In this document: positions 9,225 to 16,550 of the stretch, piece after piece | How the letters are laid out: every line of letters starts with the position of its first letter | Numbering within the stretch: position 1 is the stretch's first letter | DNA from: Alloalcanivorax dieselolei B5 | Lineage (GTDB): Bacteria > Pseudomonadota > Gammaproteobacteria > Pseudomonadales > Alcanivoracaceae | DNA length: 64,000 nucleotides | Assembly: GCF_000300005.1 (NCBI RefSeq) | Contig: NC_018691.1 | Location: 2,046,001-2,110,000, forward strand | Direction: 5' to 3' | Translations under genes and position numbers: made by a program | Notes under the pieces: model-generated | Databases searched by the model: none | The model's input: only the letters and a program-made list of their open reading frames with translations | What the model was told of the DNA's origin: nothing

Positions 9225-9294
9225 CAAAAAATCGCCGGGAGAGATTTTTGACGTCGCACTCGCGACGGCCCGGAGGGCGGCGGCCATGGACGGC
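9225..9294 (+). repeat. 70-bp hairpin repeat, copy A
   Basis: It starts with the interrupted palindrome AAAAATCGC-CGGGA-GATTTTT and ends in GCCATGG. It aligns without gaps, with 13 differences in 70 positions, to the reverse complement of 60470-60539. A shorter relative follows at 9301. Confidence 0.8.
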
Positions 9295-9300
9295 AAGCCG

Positions 9301-9360
9301 CAAAAAATCGCCGGGAGCGATTTTTGACGTCGCGCACCTGCGCGGTGGCCCAGGCAGGGC
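9301..9360 (+). repeat. Hairpin repeat, copy B (diverged right half)
   Basis: The first 38 or so bases match copy A almost exactly, including the palindrome AAAAATCGC-CGGGA-GCGATTTTT, here with a perfect 9-bp stem. The right half is less similar. Copies A and B are direct repeats 76 bases apart. Confidence 0.75.
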
Positions 9361-9404
9361 CGAATTCAGGCTGGTGGCAGGGCGAGGTGCCTCTTGCCAG
9401 GGGA

Positions 9405-9474
9405 GGAGAGCCGGCGGTCTGCGTTCCAGGACACGGGAAAAGCACGGTCCTGGAACGCTGATCGCCGGCTCTCC
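9405..9474. repeat. Large imperfect palindrome (28-bp arms)
   Basis: The arms 9405-9432 and 9447-9474 are reverse complements at 26 of 28 positions around a 14-base loop. Both arms contain GGAGAGCCGGCG and GCGTTCCAGGAC or their complements. As RNA it would be a very stable hairpin in either direction. No T tract follows, so it is not an obvious terminator. Confidence 0.75.
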
Positions 9475-9510
9475 ACGAACTCCGCGGACTCTCGCTCCGA
9501 ATCTACCCCG

Positions 9511-9633
9511 GCTACGAAGCCGCTGTGGGAAGCGGCCTTGGCAGCGAATCGACGCCTAGGTCTGCGTGCAAATTGGGGGAGAATCCGTTTTGCATACCGT
9601 TCGCGGCCAAGGCCGCTTCCCACAGTGGCTTCG
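9511..9633. repeat. REP-like inverted doublet
   Basis: CGAAGCCGCTGTGGGAAGCG (9515-9534, continuing to about 9546) is matched by its reverse complement at 9602-9633 with few differences. The units sit 55 bases apart, the layout of REP doublets in Pseudomonas-like genomes. Related single or doublet units are at 10336-10370, 24831-24893 and 31254-31324. Confidence 0.7.
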
Positions 9634-9676
9634 TGTTCCCATTGTAGGAGCGGCTCACGAGCCGCTGTTGGCAGCG

Positions 9677-9976
9677 CTACCGCTTGTCAGCCTCTTGGCG
9701 CGAAAGTGCGACGTCGTAAACTTCGTTTCGATTTCGCTTACCCACGGCGAGGACAATGACCGTGACGGTGGAGTCGGATACGGAATAAACCAGTCGGTAA
9801 CCAAGCTGCCGTAGCTTTATTTTATATAAGTTGGAGCCACCGCTGACCGCAGCGGAAGGGAGATGGGGAGTCTCCAATCTTTCCGCCAGCTTTTTCTTGA
9901 ACAGGTCGCGGACTGAGGGGCCGAGTTTCCTCCATTCTTTCAACGCACTTTTCTTGAAAGCCAGCTTATAGGTCAT
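9677..9976 (-). CDS. RelE/StbE-family type II toxin (mRNA interferase)
   Basis: 99 residues of RelE/ParE-superfamily type. The N-terminus YKLAFKKSALKEWRKL is the usual substrate-facing helix, and the C-terminal YRLVYSV and VGKRNRNEVYDVA strands are those of the StbE/RelE branch that cleaves mRNA in the ribosomal A site. The gene follows and slightly overlaps its antitoxin (stop region 9966-9976), as expected for a co-translated pair. It lies in the accessory patch next to repeats. ParE-type gyrase inhibition is less likely given the YRLVY/VGKR pattern. Confidence 0.88.
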   Translation of the reverse strand: MTYKLAFKKSALKEWRKLGPSVRDLFKKKLAERLETPHLPSAAVSGGSNLYKIKLRQLGYRLVYSVSDSTVTVIVLAVGKRNRNEVYDVALSRQEADKR

Positions 9977-10214
9977 CCAGGCTTACCCGAACGCTATCTT
10001 CCTTGATGCGACGTTTGGCGAGCTCAAGAAGCTCCTTGTCCTCGATGAGGTCCATCATGGCCTCATAGGCTTTAGCAGGAATGCAATAGAAGGCGGGCTC
10101 GTTCCTGTTGAGAACGGCAATCGGCATACCCTCGCCGCTGGCGACGACTTTCATGGGATTTGCTTTTAGCTCCGAGATACTGGCGGCAATCTCTGTAAGT
10201 ATTTGATGTGTCAT
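9966..10214 (-). CDS. RelB/StbD (Phd/YefM-like) antitoxin
   Basis: 82 residues from the ATG at 10214, preceded by AGGT 8 bases upstream; the frame continues upstream without a ribosome site. The StbD pattern is clear: an N-terminal DNA-binding part (SISELKANPMKVVASGEGMP), then AVLNRNEPAFYCIPAKAYEAM, and an acidic C-terminal toxin-binding tail. It would neutralise the RelE-type toxin and, with it, repress this operon through the palindrome at 10241-10274. Confidence 0.88.
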   Translation of the reverse strand: MTHQILTEIAASISELKANPMKVVASGEGMPIAVLNRNEPAFYCIPAKAYEAMMDLIEDKELLELAKRRIKEDSVRVSLDDL

Positions 10215-10240
10215 GAAGTTACCTGCATTTGGTGGTTGCT

Positions 10241-10274
10241 CAAGACCTAATAATGGGTCTTTAAACAGGTCTTG
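10241..10274 (-). promoter_or_regulatory. Probable autoregulatory operator of the RelB/RelE-type pair
   Basis: CAAGACCT (10241-10248) and AGGTCTTG (10267-10274) form exact inverted arms, and a third half-site GGGTCTT lies between them at 10255. The block is 27-60 bases upstream of the antitoxin start, where the promoter must be. RelB-type antitoxins bind such palindromes cooperatively with the toxin; assignment here is by position and symmetry. Confidence 0.55.
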
Positions 10275-10448
10275 TAAAGGCCGTAACAATTACAGGCACC
10301 TGAACCCCCTTGACGACTCCCGCTTTGAATCAACCCCAGGCTACGCAGCCGCTTCCCACAGCCGCTTCGATTGTCCGTGTTTGGAGAGGACGATAAGCTC
10401 AAGATTGGAATTCAACAGCGCAGCCACTGCCAAGGTTATCTCCGGATC

Positions 10449-10793
10449 ATGAATACGTATCAGGGAAGCTGTCATTGCCAATCAGTGGTATTCGAGGTCA
10501 GGTGTAGCCTCGATATGGCCTATATGTGTGACTGCTCCATCTGCGCAAGGAAAGGGGCGAGAATGGTCTACGCAGAGCAAGCCGATTTTAAGCTGTTAAA
10601 GGGAGAGCACAGTCTGGGTTGCTATCAGTTCAACACTAAAGTGGCCGAGCATTATTTCTGCAGGACGTGTGGTATCTATACACACCACAAGCCCCGCTCT
10701 TTACCCGGCAAGTACGGTATAAACGCCGGGTGTTTACAGGGTATTGATCCATTCAATCTGGAGATCACGAAGGTGAATGGCGGTTCCAGATAG
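10449..10793 (+). CDS. GFA (glutathione-dependent formaldehyde-activating-like) family zinc protein
   Basis: 114 residues. The cysteine pattern of the GFA/CENP-V fold is complete: CHC in GSCHCQSVVFEV (residues 7-9), CDCSIC (near 28-33) and FCRTCG (near 75-80), the last followed by IYTHH. These would bind one or two zinc ions. The founding enzyme adds glutathione to formaldehyde, but most members have no known reaction. The ATG at 10449 has only a distant AAGG upstream, so initiation may be weak. Codon use and base composition are more AT-rich than in the flanking core genes, consistent with transfer. Confidence 0.82.
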   Translation: MNTYQGSCHCQSVVFEVRCSLDMAYMCDCSICARKGARMVYAEQADFKLLKGEHSLGCYQFNTKVAEHYFCRTCGIYTHHKPRSLPGKYGINAGCLQGIDPFNLEITKVNGGSR

Positions 10794-10884
10794 CCATTGC
10801 CGACAGTGTTCGTCTGTTTTAGCTATACCATTTGTGTATCTGGGGAGGGCTGCTGGCGAAAAACAAAAACAGCCATGGAATCCC

Positions 10885-12144
10885 TCAGACAATACGGAAA
10901 TCATCGTTGAGATTCCGCCAATGCGTACGCAGGAGTTGCTTGTGTTCCGGTGCCATCGGCAATTCGTCCAGCAGGGCCGGCCAGTGTTCCCGTGCGCGGT
11001 CCCGGGCGTCCAGTAGATGCACGCGAACCGCCGGCCAGGGCACGCCCACTCGTTCCGCCCACAGCTGGAAATGCGCCAGGGTCAAGGCATACCAGTTTCT
11101 CTCCCGGCCCATATTCAGGGCGAGATCCGTCTCGCCTCTTATATAGGGTAGCGTTGTCAGAATGTCGTAGGCTGGCGCCAGTCGTGCCGTCCGCTGGTCG
11201 GGGTAGTGGAGCGTCCAGTTTTTAAGATGCGCATCGCCGTTGGCGAGGAGGATATTGGCCAGCAGGCGGCGCGCCATCTGTTGGGTGTCCGGCAGGCCTT
11301 CTCCGCCATAGTGGTAGATTGTGGCGGCGATCTGCTCATAGTTTCTCCGACCGTATTTTTCGTGGGCATACAGTTCGAAAACCTGAGCGAAATCCTCACT
11401 GTGGATCCGTCCCCGCAGGGAACGGTCAAACCGTTGTATGGCGTAGGCCAGGGATTCATCAGGCAGCGGAATATCAGGTAGTCCGCTTATTTGATCCAAT
11501 GGCAACAAGGCTATTTGTGGAATGGTCACACCCAGGTGTTCAGCCAGTTTCATGGCGCTGTATTCATTGGCGGGTACCTGTTGGTGCACGGTGGAGGGTG
11601 TTTTGATGATCCACTCATCTTGTCCTTGCGTGGAGGCGATGTTCATCCGTCCATCCTGGCGGCTGGCGGAGAACTTCATCTGTACGCCAGCGAGGGAAAA
11701 CTTCTGTTGAAGCGCCTGGACATTGATTTGAACCGGTTCGGTACGATCCCTCTGGCTAAGAGCCCAACCCGGGATTTCGCCCGCCTGGATCGGTTGTGCC
11801 ACGAGCGCTCCTGGCAGGTTGGCGCCTGCCGCCGCCAGCAATGGGAATTCGTTATCGGTGTGAACCTTGAGGGCCTGGCTCATCCAGGCCCGCAGAGCGC
11901 CTTCGGGCAGCAGATTGGACAGCACCGGAGGCAGCCGTTGTGAGGCCATGCGGGGTTGGAAAGCCAGCTTCGAGATAGTCTGGGACAGCGTGAAGACAGG
12001 TGCCGCGGGCATGGCCGCAAAGGCGGGGTCGAACACCAGAATATTCTTGCCGCCGGCATAGTGCGACACGATGCCGACACGCTGGCCATGCAGGGTCAGT
12101 GACAGGGCTTCCACGGATTCCCGTTGTTTGGGGGCCGAAGACAC
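10885..12144 (-). CDS. hipA: HipA-family serine/threonine kinase toxin
   Basis: 419 residues, starting at a GTG with GGAGG inside the end of hipB. The N-terminal Couple_hipA domain (about 10-110) is followed by the kinase fold. The autophosphorylation loop SLAGVQMKF is at 150-158, the catalytic loop NGDAHLKN at 302-309 (Asp304) and the metal-binding Asp327 is in PAYDIL. E. coli HipA phosphorylates glutamyl-tRNA synthetase and induces persistence; targets differ between subfamilies, so the target here is open. All catalytic residues look intact. Confidence 0.92.
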   Translation of the reverse strand: MSSAPKQRESVEALSLTLHGQRVGIVSHYAGGKNILVFDPAFAAMPAAPVFTLSQTISKLAFQPRMASQRLPPVLSNLLPEGALRAWMSQALKVHTDNEFPLLAAAGANLPGALVAQPIQAGEIPGWALSQRDRTEPVQINVQALQQKFSLAGVQMKFSASRQDGRMNIASTQGQDEWIIKTPSTVHQQVPANEYSAMKLAEHLGVTIPQIALLPLDQISGLPDIPLPDESLAYAIQRFDRSLRGRIHSEDFAQVFELYAHEKYGRRNYEQIAATIYHYGGEGLPDTQQMARRLLANILLANGDAHLKNWTLHYPDQRTARLAPAYDILTTLPYIRGETDLALNMGRERNWYALTLAHFQLWAERVGVPWPAVRVHLLDARDRAREHWPALLDELPMAPEHKQLLRTHWRNLNDDFRIV

Positions 12145-12147
12145 CGG

Positions 12148-12453
12148 CTAGTCCTCCAGATCCTTGAGCATCCTGTCCCAATGGCCTTCATCCGGCTCGG
12201 ACAAGATGTTCCGCTCCAGTCGTCCGGTGCCGTTCAGCAGAGCGTCGACCTCGGCCACTTGCTCCTCGGGCACCAGACGCAATTGCAGTCCCATGCCTTC
12301 CAGGATACGCAGCAGGGTGGAGACGCGAGTATCCCCGCCGGATTCGATGCGTTGATATTGCTGTTGCGACATGCCGATACGCATCAACATGTCCTTTTGG
12401 GTCAGCCCCAGGGACTTGCGGCGTTGTTCCAGTATCCGGGTGATCTCCAGCAT
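12148..12453 (-). CDS. hipB: HipB-type antitoxin, Xre helix-turn-helix repressor
   Basis: 101 residues. The Xre/Cro helix-turn-helix (RRKSLGLTQKDMLMRIGMSQ...YQRIESGG) occupies about residues 11-42, followed by a strand (LQLRLVPE) like the HipB dimer beta lid. The C-terminal 30 residues are acidic. It would bind HipA and repress the operon. hipA starts 3 bases after the stop. A palindrome just upstream of the start (12461-12473) is a candidate operator. Confidence 0.9.
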   Translation of the reverse strand: MLEITRILEQRRKSLGLTQKDMLMRIGMSQQQYQRIESGGDTRVSTLLRILEGMGLQLRLVPEEQVAEVDALLNGTGRLERNILSEPDEGHWDRMLKDLED

Positions 12454-12460
12454 GACGTAC

Positions 12461-12473
12461 TCCGATTGTCGGA
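12461..12473 (-). promoter_or_regulatory. Candidate HipB operator
   Basis: TCCGATTGTCGGA is a perfect palindrome (5-bp arms, 3-base centre) 8-20 bases upstream of the hipB ATG. HipB of E. coli represses its own operon through palindromes of similar position. A very AT-rich stretch at 12490-12550 just upstream (TATAAC on the minus strand near 12492) probably carries the promoter. Confidence 0.4.
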
Positions 12474-12614
12474 AAACAACATACTGGCTGTTATATCATG
12501 GAAAAACATTAAATAAATAGTAAATCAGATTAATAACATCTTATTTGCTGTTTTTGGAGTCGCTGATTGGCAAGACATTGCCGGACGCCGGTCCCCCGGC
12601 GCCCGGCCCGCGAT

Positions 12615-15074
12615 TCACACCGGTCGTTCGGTGTGCATTTTCACCTCTTTGAGTTCGAAGTCGAAGGCGTCGGTGAGCAGGCAGTCGTAGCGCAGGGCGT
12701 CGTATTCGAGCAACTCGTTCACCTTGTCGCCGGCAATCACGCCCTTGGCCACCGCCACGTGCAGGCGTTCTTCCAGGGTTTCCCCATCCAGTTCGCCTTT
12801 GCCGTCGGCCTTGAGGAAGGCCAGGTAAGCGGGTTCCACCTCCAGCAGTTTGCGGTAGGTGTTTTCCACCCGGCCGATGGCGTCCTCCGGGTCATCGCAG
12901 CGGTAGGTGTAGCTGGCCAGGGCTTCCCGCACGCTGGTGGGCTCCATGATCTGATCGCCGACGGTGCGGATCAGGTCGTCGCCGGGGCGTTGGGCGCCGG
13001 TCGGGCGGCCGAGCGGGAAGAACCAGCCTTTCAACAGGCAGCCGATGCCGAACGTGCCCAGGTTGCGGTAGAACGCCTCCAGTGCTTCGTGGGCCTGGCT
13101 CAGGGCGTGATGCAGGGCATAGGTGGCGTGGGCGTCGTTGGCTTCGTCCCGGGGCAGGGTGCCATGGAACTTGAGTACGGCGCAGGCGATCAGCAACTGG
13201 CTGTGGACATCGCCGAGCCGGGCGCTGAGCAGTTCGCGACGCTTGAGGTCGCCCCCCAGCAGTGCGAAAGCGGCGTCGGAAGTGCTGGCCAGCACCGCGC
13301 TGTAACGGCTGATCAGACGGTACCAGGGGGTGCTGAAGCTGTCCGCGTTGGCGGGGATGTCCGCCAAACGGCCGCCGGTCAGCGCATGGACCAGACCCCG
13401 GCACATATTGCCGATGGTGTGGCCGGCGTGCTTGAGGAACAGTGCCTCGAAGGTTTCCAGGCCGCGCTCCTGGTCCTCGTCCTGCAGGGCGTTGAGCTCG
13501 TCGTAGAGGAACGGATGGCAGCGCAATGCGCCCTGGCCGAAGATCATCAGCGATCGGGTCAGAATATTGGCGCCTTCCACCGTGATGGCGATGGGGATGG
13601 CCTGGTAGGGCAGCGCCATGAAGTTGCGTGGCCCCGCTTGCACCGCGCGGCCGCTGGCGATGTCCATGCCGCGGTTGATCAGGCGCCGCATCATTTCGGT
13701 GGAATGGTACTTGGCCATGGCGGTGACCACCGAAATAGTGCCTTCTTCCAGCCCCCGGGTGACCAGATGGCGATAGGCCTCCAGGGTATAGGCGAGGCCG
13801 GCCACTTCGGCGGAGGCTTCCTGCACCCCCTCGAACTGGCCCACGGCGGTGTTGAACTGGCGGCGGATACGGCCGAAGGCGCCGGCGGTCTGGTAGCCCA
13901 TCTCGGCGCTGGCGGTGGCCAGGGCCGGCAGGGAGACGCCGCGTCCGGCGCCCAGGCATTCGATCAGCATGCGCCAGCCTTTGCCGGCCATGTCCGGGCC
14001 GCCGATGATGGCGTCCAGGGGCACGAACACGTCGGTGCCGTTGATCGGCCCGTTCATGAACGGCGAGCCGCCAGGGTTATGGCGCCGGCCAATTTCCACG
14101 CCCGGGGTGTTCGCGGGGAGCAGGGCACAGGTGATGCCCAGCTCTTCCTCGTCGCCGAGCAGATGATCCGGGTCATACAGTTTGAAGGCGAGCCCCACCA
14201 CGGTGGCGATGGGGGCCAGGGTGATCCAGCGCTTGGCGAAGCTCAGGCGCATGCCCAGCACTTCCTCGCCATCCACCTCCTGGGTGCAGATCACGCCGCG
14301 GTCCGGCAGGTTGCTGGCGTCGGAGCCCACCTCGGGTCCGGTCAGGCCGAAGCAGGGGATTTCCTTGCCGGCGGCCAGGTCCGGCAACCAGCGCTGTTTT
14401 TGCTCGTCGGTGCCGTATTTGGCCAGCAGTTCGCCCGGGCCGAGGGAGTTGGGCACCATGGCGGTAACGGCGGCGGTCAGTGAGCGGGTGGCGATCTTGC
14501 TCATCATCCGGCTCTGGGCGTAGGGGCTGAAATCCTTGCCACCGTACTCCTTGGGGATGATCAGGCTGAAGAAGCCCTTGTCCTTGAGGAATTGCCAGAC
14601 CTCCTCGGGCAGGTCGCGCAGCTCATGGTAAATCTGCCATTCATTGAGCATGCCGCAGAGCTGTTCCACCTCGTTGTCGATGAAGGACTGCTCCTCCTCG
14701 CTGAGGGTGGTGAAGCGGGTCTTGGAGAAATCATCCCAATCCGGCTTGCCGCTGAACAGCTCGGCTTCGAACCAGGTGGCGCCGGCTTCGATGGCTTCGC
14801 GCTCGGTGTCGCCGATCGGCGGCATCACCTTGCCGAGGCTGTTGAACACCGGTTGCACGATCAGCTTACGGCGCAGTCCCGGGTGGTTGAGCACCACCAG
14901 GGCCGCCGCCACCAGAATCAGCAGCAGAGGATTCAACAACCAGCCGGCGAACAGCACGCCGCACAACAGATACGCCACCACGAAAGTGATGGAGCCGACG
15001 GTCAGCGACAGTTGTAAATAGAAAACGGTGATCAGAGTGGCGGCCAGAATCAGCAAGGCCAGCAGACTCAACAT
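12615..15074 (-). CDS. fadE: Acyl-CoA dehydrogenase FadE, membrane-anchored type
   Basis: 819 residues, near the 814 of E. coli FadE. Start at 15074 with AAAGGAG 6 bases upstream; the open frame runs on to 16085, but that part is antisense to cnoX. Two N-terminal hydrophobic segments (about 1-60) anchor it to the inner membrane. The acyl-CoA dehydrogenase core follows, with FGLTGPEVGSDASNLPDRG and FAKRWITLAP flavin-site motifs and the FadE-specific C-terminal DUF1974 domain (about 510-800). It performs the first oxidation of fatty acid beta-oxidation. Divergent from cnoX. Confidence 0.95.
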   Translation of the reverse strand: MLSLLALLILAATLITVFYLQLSLTVGSITFVVAYLLCGVLFAGWLLNPLLLILVAAALVVLNHPGLRRKLIVQPVFNSLGKVMPPIGDTEREAIEAGATWFEAELFSGKPDWDDFSKTRFTTLSEEEQSFIDNEVEQLCGMLNEWQIYHELRDLPEEVWQFLKDKGFFSLIIPKEYGGKDFSPYAQSRMMSKIATRSLTAAVTAMVPNSLGPGELLAKYGTDEQKQRWLPDLAAGKEIPCFGLTGPEVGSDASNLPDRGVICTQEVDGEEVLGMRLSFAKRWITLAPIATVVGLAFKLYDPDHLLGDEEELGITCALLPANTPGVEIGRRHNPGGSPFMNGPINGTDVFVPLDAIIGGPDMAGKGWRMLIECLGAGRGVSLPALATASAEMGYQTAGAFGRIRRQFNTAVGQFEGVQEASAEVAGLAYTLEAYRHLVTRGLEEGTISVVTAMAKYHSTEMMRRLINRGMDIASGRAVQAGPRNFMALPYQAIPIAITVEGANILTRSLMIFGQGALRCHPFLYDELNALQDEDQERGLETFEALFLKHAGHTIGNMCRGLVHALTGGRLADIPANADSFSTPWYRLISRYSAVLASTSDAAFALLGGDLKRRELLSARLGDVHSQLLIACAVLKFHGTLPRDEANDAHATYALHHALSQAHEALEAFYRNLGTFGIGCLLKGWFFPLGRPTGAQRPGDDLIRTVGDQIMEPTSVREALASYTYRCDDPEDAIGRVENTYRKLLEVEPAYLAFLKADGKGELDGETLEERLHVAVAKGVIAGDKVNELLEYDALRYDCLLTDAFDFELKEVKMHTERPV

Positions 15075-15332
15075 GGTCATCTCCTTTGCCAGCGTGAATG
15101 GCACCGGTGGCATCCGGTGTTGTCCCCGTCCGTGTGCGCTCCCCTGCGGCAACACTCGGGGACGACTTGAGTCTACCTTTATACCTGTGTTCGCGGGGTC
15201 TTTTAACCGTATTTGACGTCGTCGCGTGACTATCGGATGCACCCCGCGCGGTAGGCCTGGATGTCGTTGGCGCGTGGAATTACGTACAATTGCCGCTCTC
15301 CCTGGTTCCGACACCCCGACAGGAGCATTGCG

Positions 15333-16202
15333 GTGCAAGACAACGCCTCGATCATTGACGTTAACGAACAAAATATTCAGCAGGTGCTGGAAGCCAGCCG
15401 GCAGACGCCGGTACTGGTGGATTTCTGGGCGCCCTGGTGCCAGCCCTGTCTGCAGATGGCACCGACCCTGGAAAAACTGGCCGGCGAATATCAGGGCAAA
15501 CTGATCCTGGCCAAGGTCAATGCCGATGAGCAGCAGAATATCGCCGCGCAGTTCGGTGTACGCAGCCTGCCGTCCCTGAAACTGGTCTATCAGGGCCAGT
15601 TGGTGGCGGAATTGGAGGGGGCTCAGAGCGAAGGGGCTCTGCGCCAATGGCTGGCGCCGGTGCTGGATCCGGAAGCCGCCGAGAAAGAACAGGAAGAAGG
15701 GTTTCTCGAGCAGGTGCGCATGGCCATCGATGCCGGCCACGGCGATCAGGCCGAACAGGCGCTGCGGCAGACGCTGCAGCAACAGCCCGACAAACACGCT
15801 TTCCGCGCGCTGCTGGTGGAATTCCTGCTCGGCGAAGGCCGCCAGGACGAGGCGCAGTCGGTGTTGGCGGAAATCGCCGAGGACGTGGAGGAACTGCGCC
15901 CGTTCCGCGCCCGGTTTGCCTTGTTGGACAAGCTGCCGGCCGGCAACGAGAGCCTGAAGACGCTGGCGGAACGCATCAATGCCAGTGGCAAGCCGGAGGA
16001 TCTGCATGCCTATGGGCTGCGGGCCGCCGCCGCCGGTCAGTTCCGCGAAGGGTTGGAAGCGTTGCTGACCTTGTTGCGGGATCATCGTGACTATGAGGAT
16101 GGCGTCGCCAGGGCGGCTCTGCTGCAGGTGTTCGACTGCCTGCCCAAGGGCGATCCGCTGGCCAGCGAATACCGTCGCAAGATGTTCACCTACCTGTACT
16201 GA
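15333..16202 (+). CDS. cnoX: Co-chaperone/chaperedoxin CnoX (YbbN), thioredoxin-TPR protein
   Basis: 289 residues from a GTG with AGGAG 7 bases upstream. An N-terminal thioredoxin domain with WAPWCQPC (Cys36 and Cys39) is followed by an alpha-helical TPR-like region (about 125-285). Family members hold unfolding proteins under oxidative stress and pass them to GroEL. E. coli YbbN lacks one of the two active-site cysteines, whereas here both are present, so thiol-disulfide activity is possible. Divergent from fadE; the 258-base gap between them shows no strong operator. Confidence 0.92.
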   Translation: MQDNASIIDVNEQNIQQVLEASRQTPVLVDFWAPWCQPCLQMAPTLEKLAGEYQGKLILAKVNADEQQNIAAQFGVRSLPSLKLVYQGQLVAELEGAQSEGALRQWLAPVLDPEAAEKEQEEGFLEQVRMAIDAGHGDQAEQALRQTLQQQPDKHAFRALLVEFLLGEGRQDEAQSVLAEIAEDVEELRPFRARFALLDKLPAGNESLKTLAERINASGKPEDLHAYGLRAAAAGQFREGLEALLTLLRDHRDYEDGVARAALLQVFDCLPKGDPLASEYRRKMFTYLY

Positions 16203-16327
16203 CGGGCCTTGGAGACCTCATGGTCTCCCTGTAGGCGTCTGCCCCGCCGGTTGCACCGGTACCGGGCAGACAAGGGAGAAGATCCCCACCTTTCCATCCT
16301 TCCCGCACTGATTGATAACGCCGTTAG

Positions 16328-16344
16328 TGCACAAAGATAGTGCC
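16328..16344. promoter_or_regulatory. Probable NtrC-binding site 1 upstream of amtB
   Basis: TGCACA-N5-AGTGCC is a 17-bp dyad fitting the NtrC pattern TGCACC-N5-GGTGCA with changes at the outer or inner base of the arms. It lies about 100 bases upstream of the sigma-54-like element at 16427. Confidence 0.5.
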
Positions 16345-16371
16345 TTCCTCTCTGGTCTGGCACCGATATTG

Positions 16372-16388
16372 TGCGCAAAAACGGTGCC
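16372..16388. promoter_or_regulatory. Probable NtrC-binding site 2 upstream of amtB
   Basis: TGCGCA-N5-GGTGCC has the same 17-bp geometry as site 1, 44 bases downstream of it, that is about four helical turns. Two phased sites are the usual NtrC enhancer arrangement. Confidence 0.5.
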
Positions 16389-16426
16389 TTTGCCCTGTGA
16401 TGCCCGAATTTTGGGCGACGGGTGCC

Positions 16427-16442
16427 TGGCCCGATTCTTGAA
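16427..16442 (+). promoter_or_regulatory. amtB: Probable sigma-54 promoter of amtB
   Basis: TGGCCCGATTCTTGAA matches the sigma-54 consensus TGGCACG-N4-TTGCA with two substitutions; the -24 GG (16428-16429) is intact but the -12 GC is GA. It is about 110 bases upstream of amtB. An alternative, TGGCACCGATATTGT at 16358, has a better -24 box but GT at -12 and would overlap NtrC site 2. Confidence 0.45.
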
Positions 16443-16550
16443 TGCCCTTGCCCGGTGCAATTGGAGCGGGCTGCTTCCCGCTGGTGCAACCGGCCGCCCG
16501 GCGCGGCGTAGAGACCTTAAACAGGCTCTTGGAACCAGGAACCCAATAAT

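Larger units (their letters stand above)
9030..9676. other. Repeat-rich non-coding block upstream of minC
   Basis: About 650 bases without a credible gene. It must contain the minC promoter (right end of that gene) and otherwise consists of repeats: two copies of a hairpin repeat (9225-9294, 9301-9360), a large palindrome (9405-9474), a REP-like inverted doublet (9511-9633) and a short REP-like palindrome (9644-9677). Open frames here translate the palindromes and share no similarity with known proteins that I recognise. Confidence 0.7.

Noticed and set aside
9248-9623. Open frames of 80-120 codons on both strands upstream of minC
   Set aside because: They translate the palindromic repeats, lack ribosome sites and overlap each other on both strands.
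12567-14483. A 638-codon frame antisense to fadE
   Set aside because: It is a mirror of the strong codon bias of fadE in GC-rich DNA; low-complexity Gly/Ala/His-rich translation, no family match recognised.
15075-16085. N-terminal extension of FadE antisense to cnoX
   Set aside because: The family length and the ribosome site both place the start at 15074; the extension mirrors cnoX.
16358-16372. Alternative sigma-54 promoter TGGCACCGATATTGT
   Set aside because: The -12 GC is GT and the element overlaps an NtrC-like site, so the downstream element at 16427 is preferred; not excluded.
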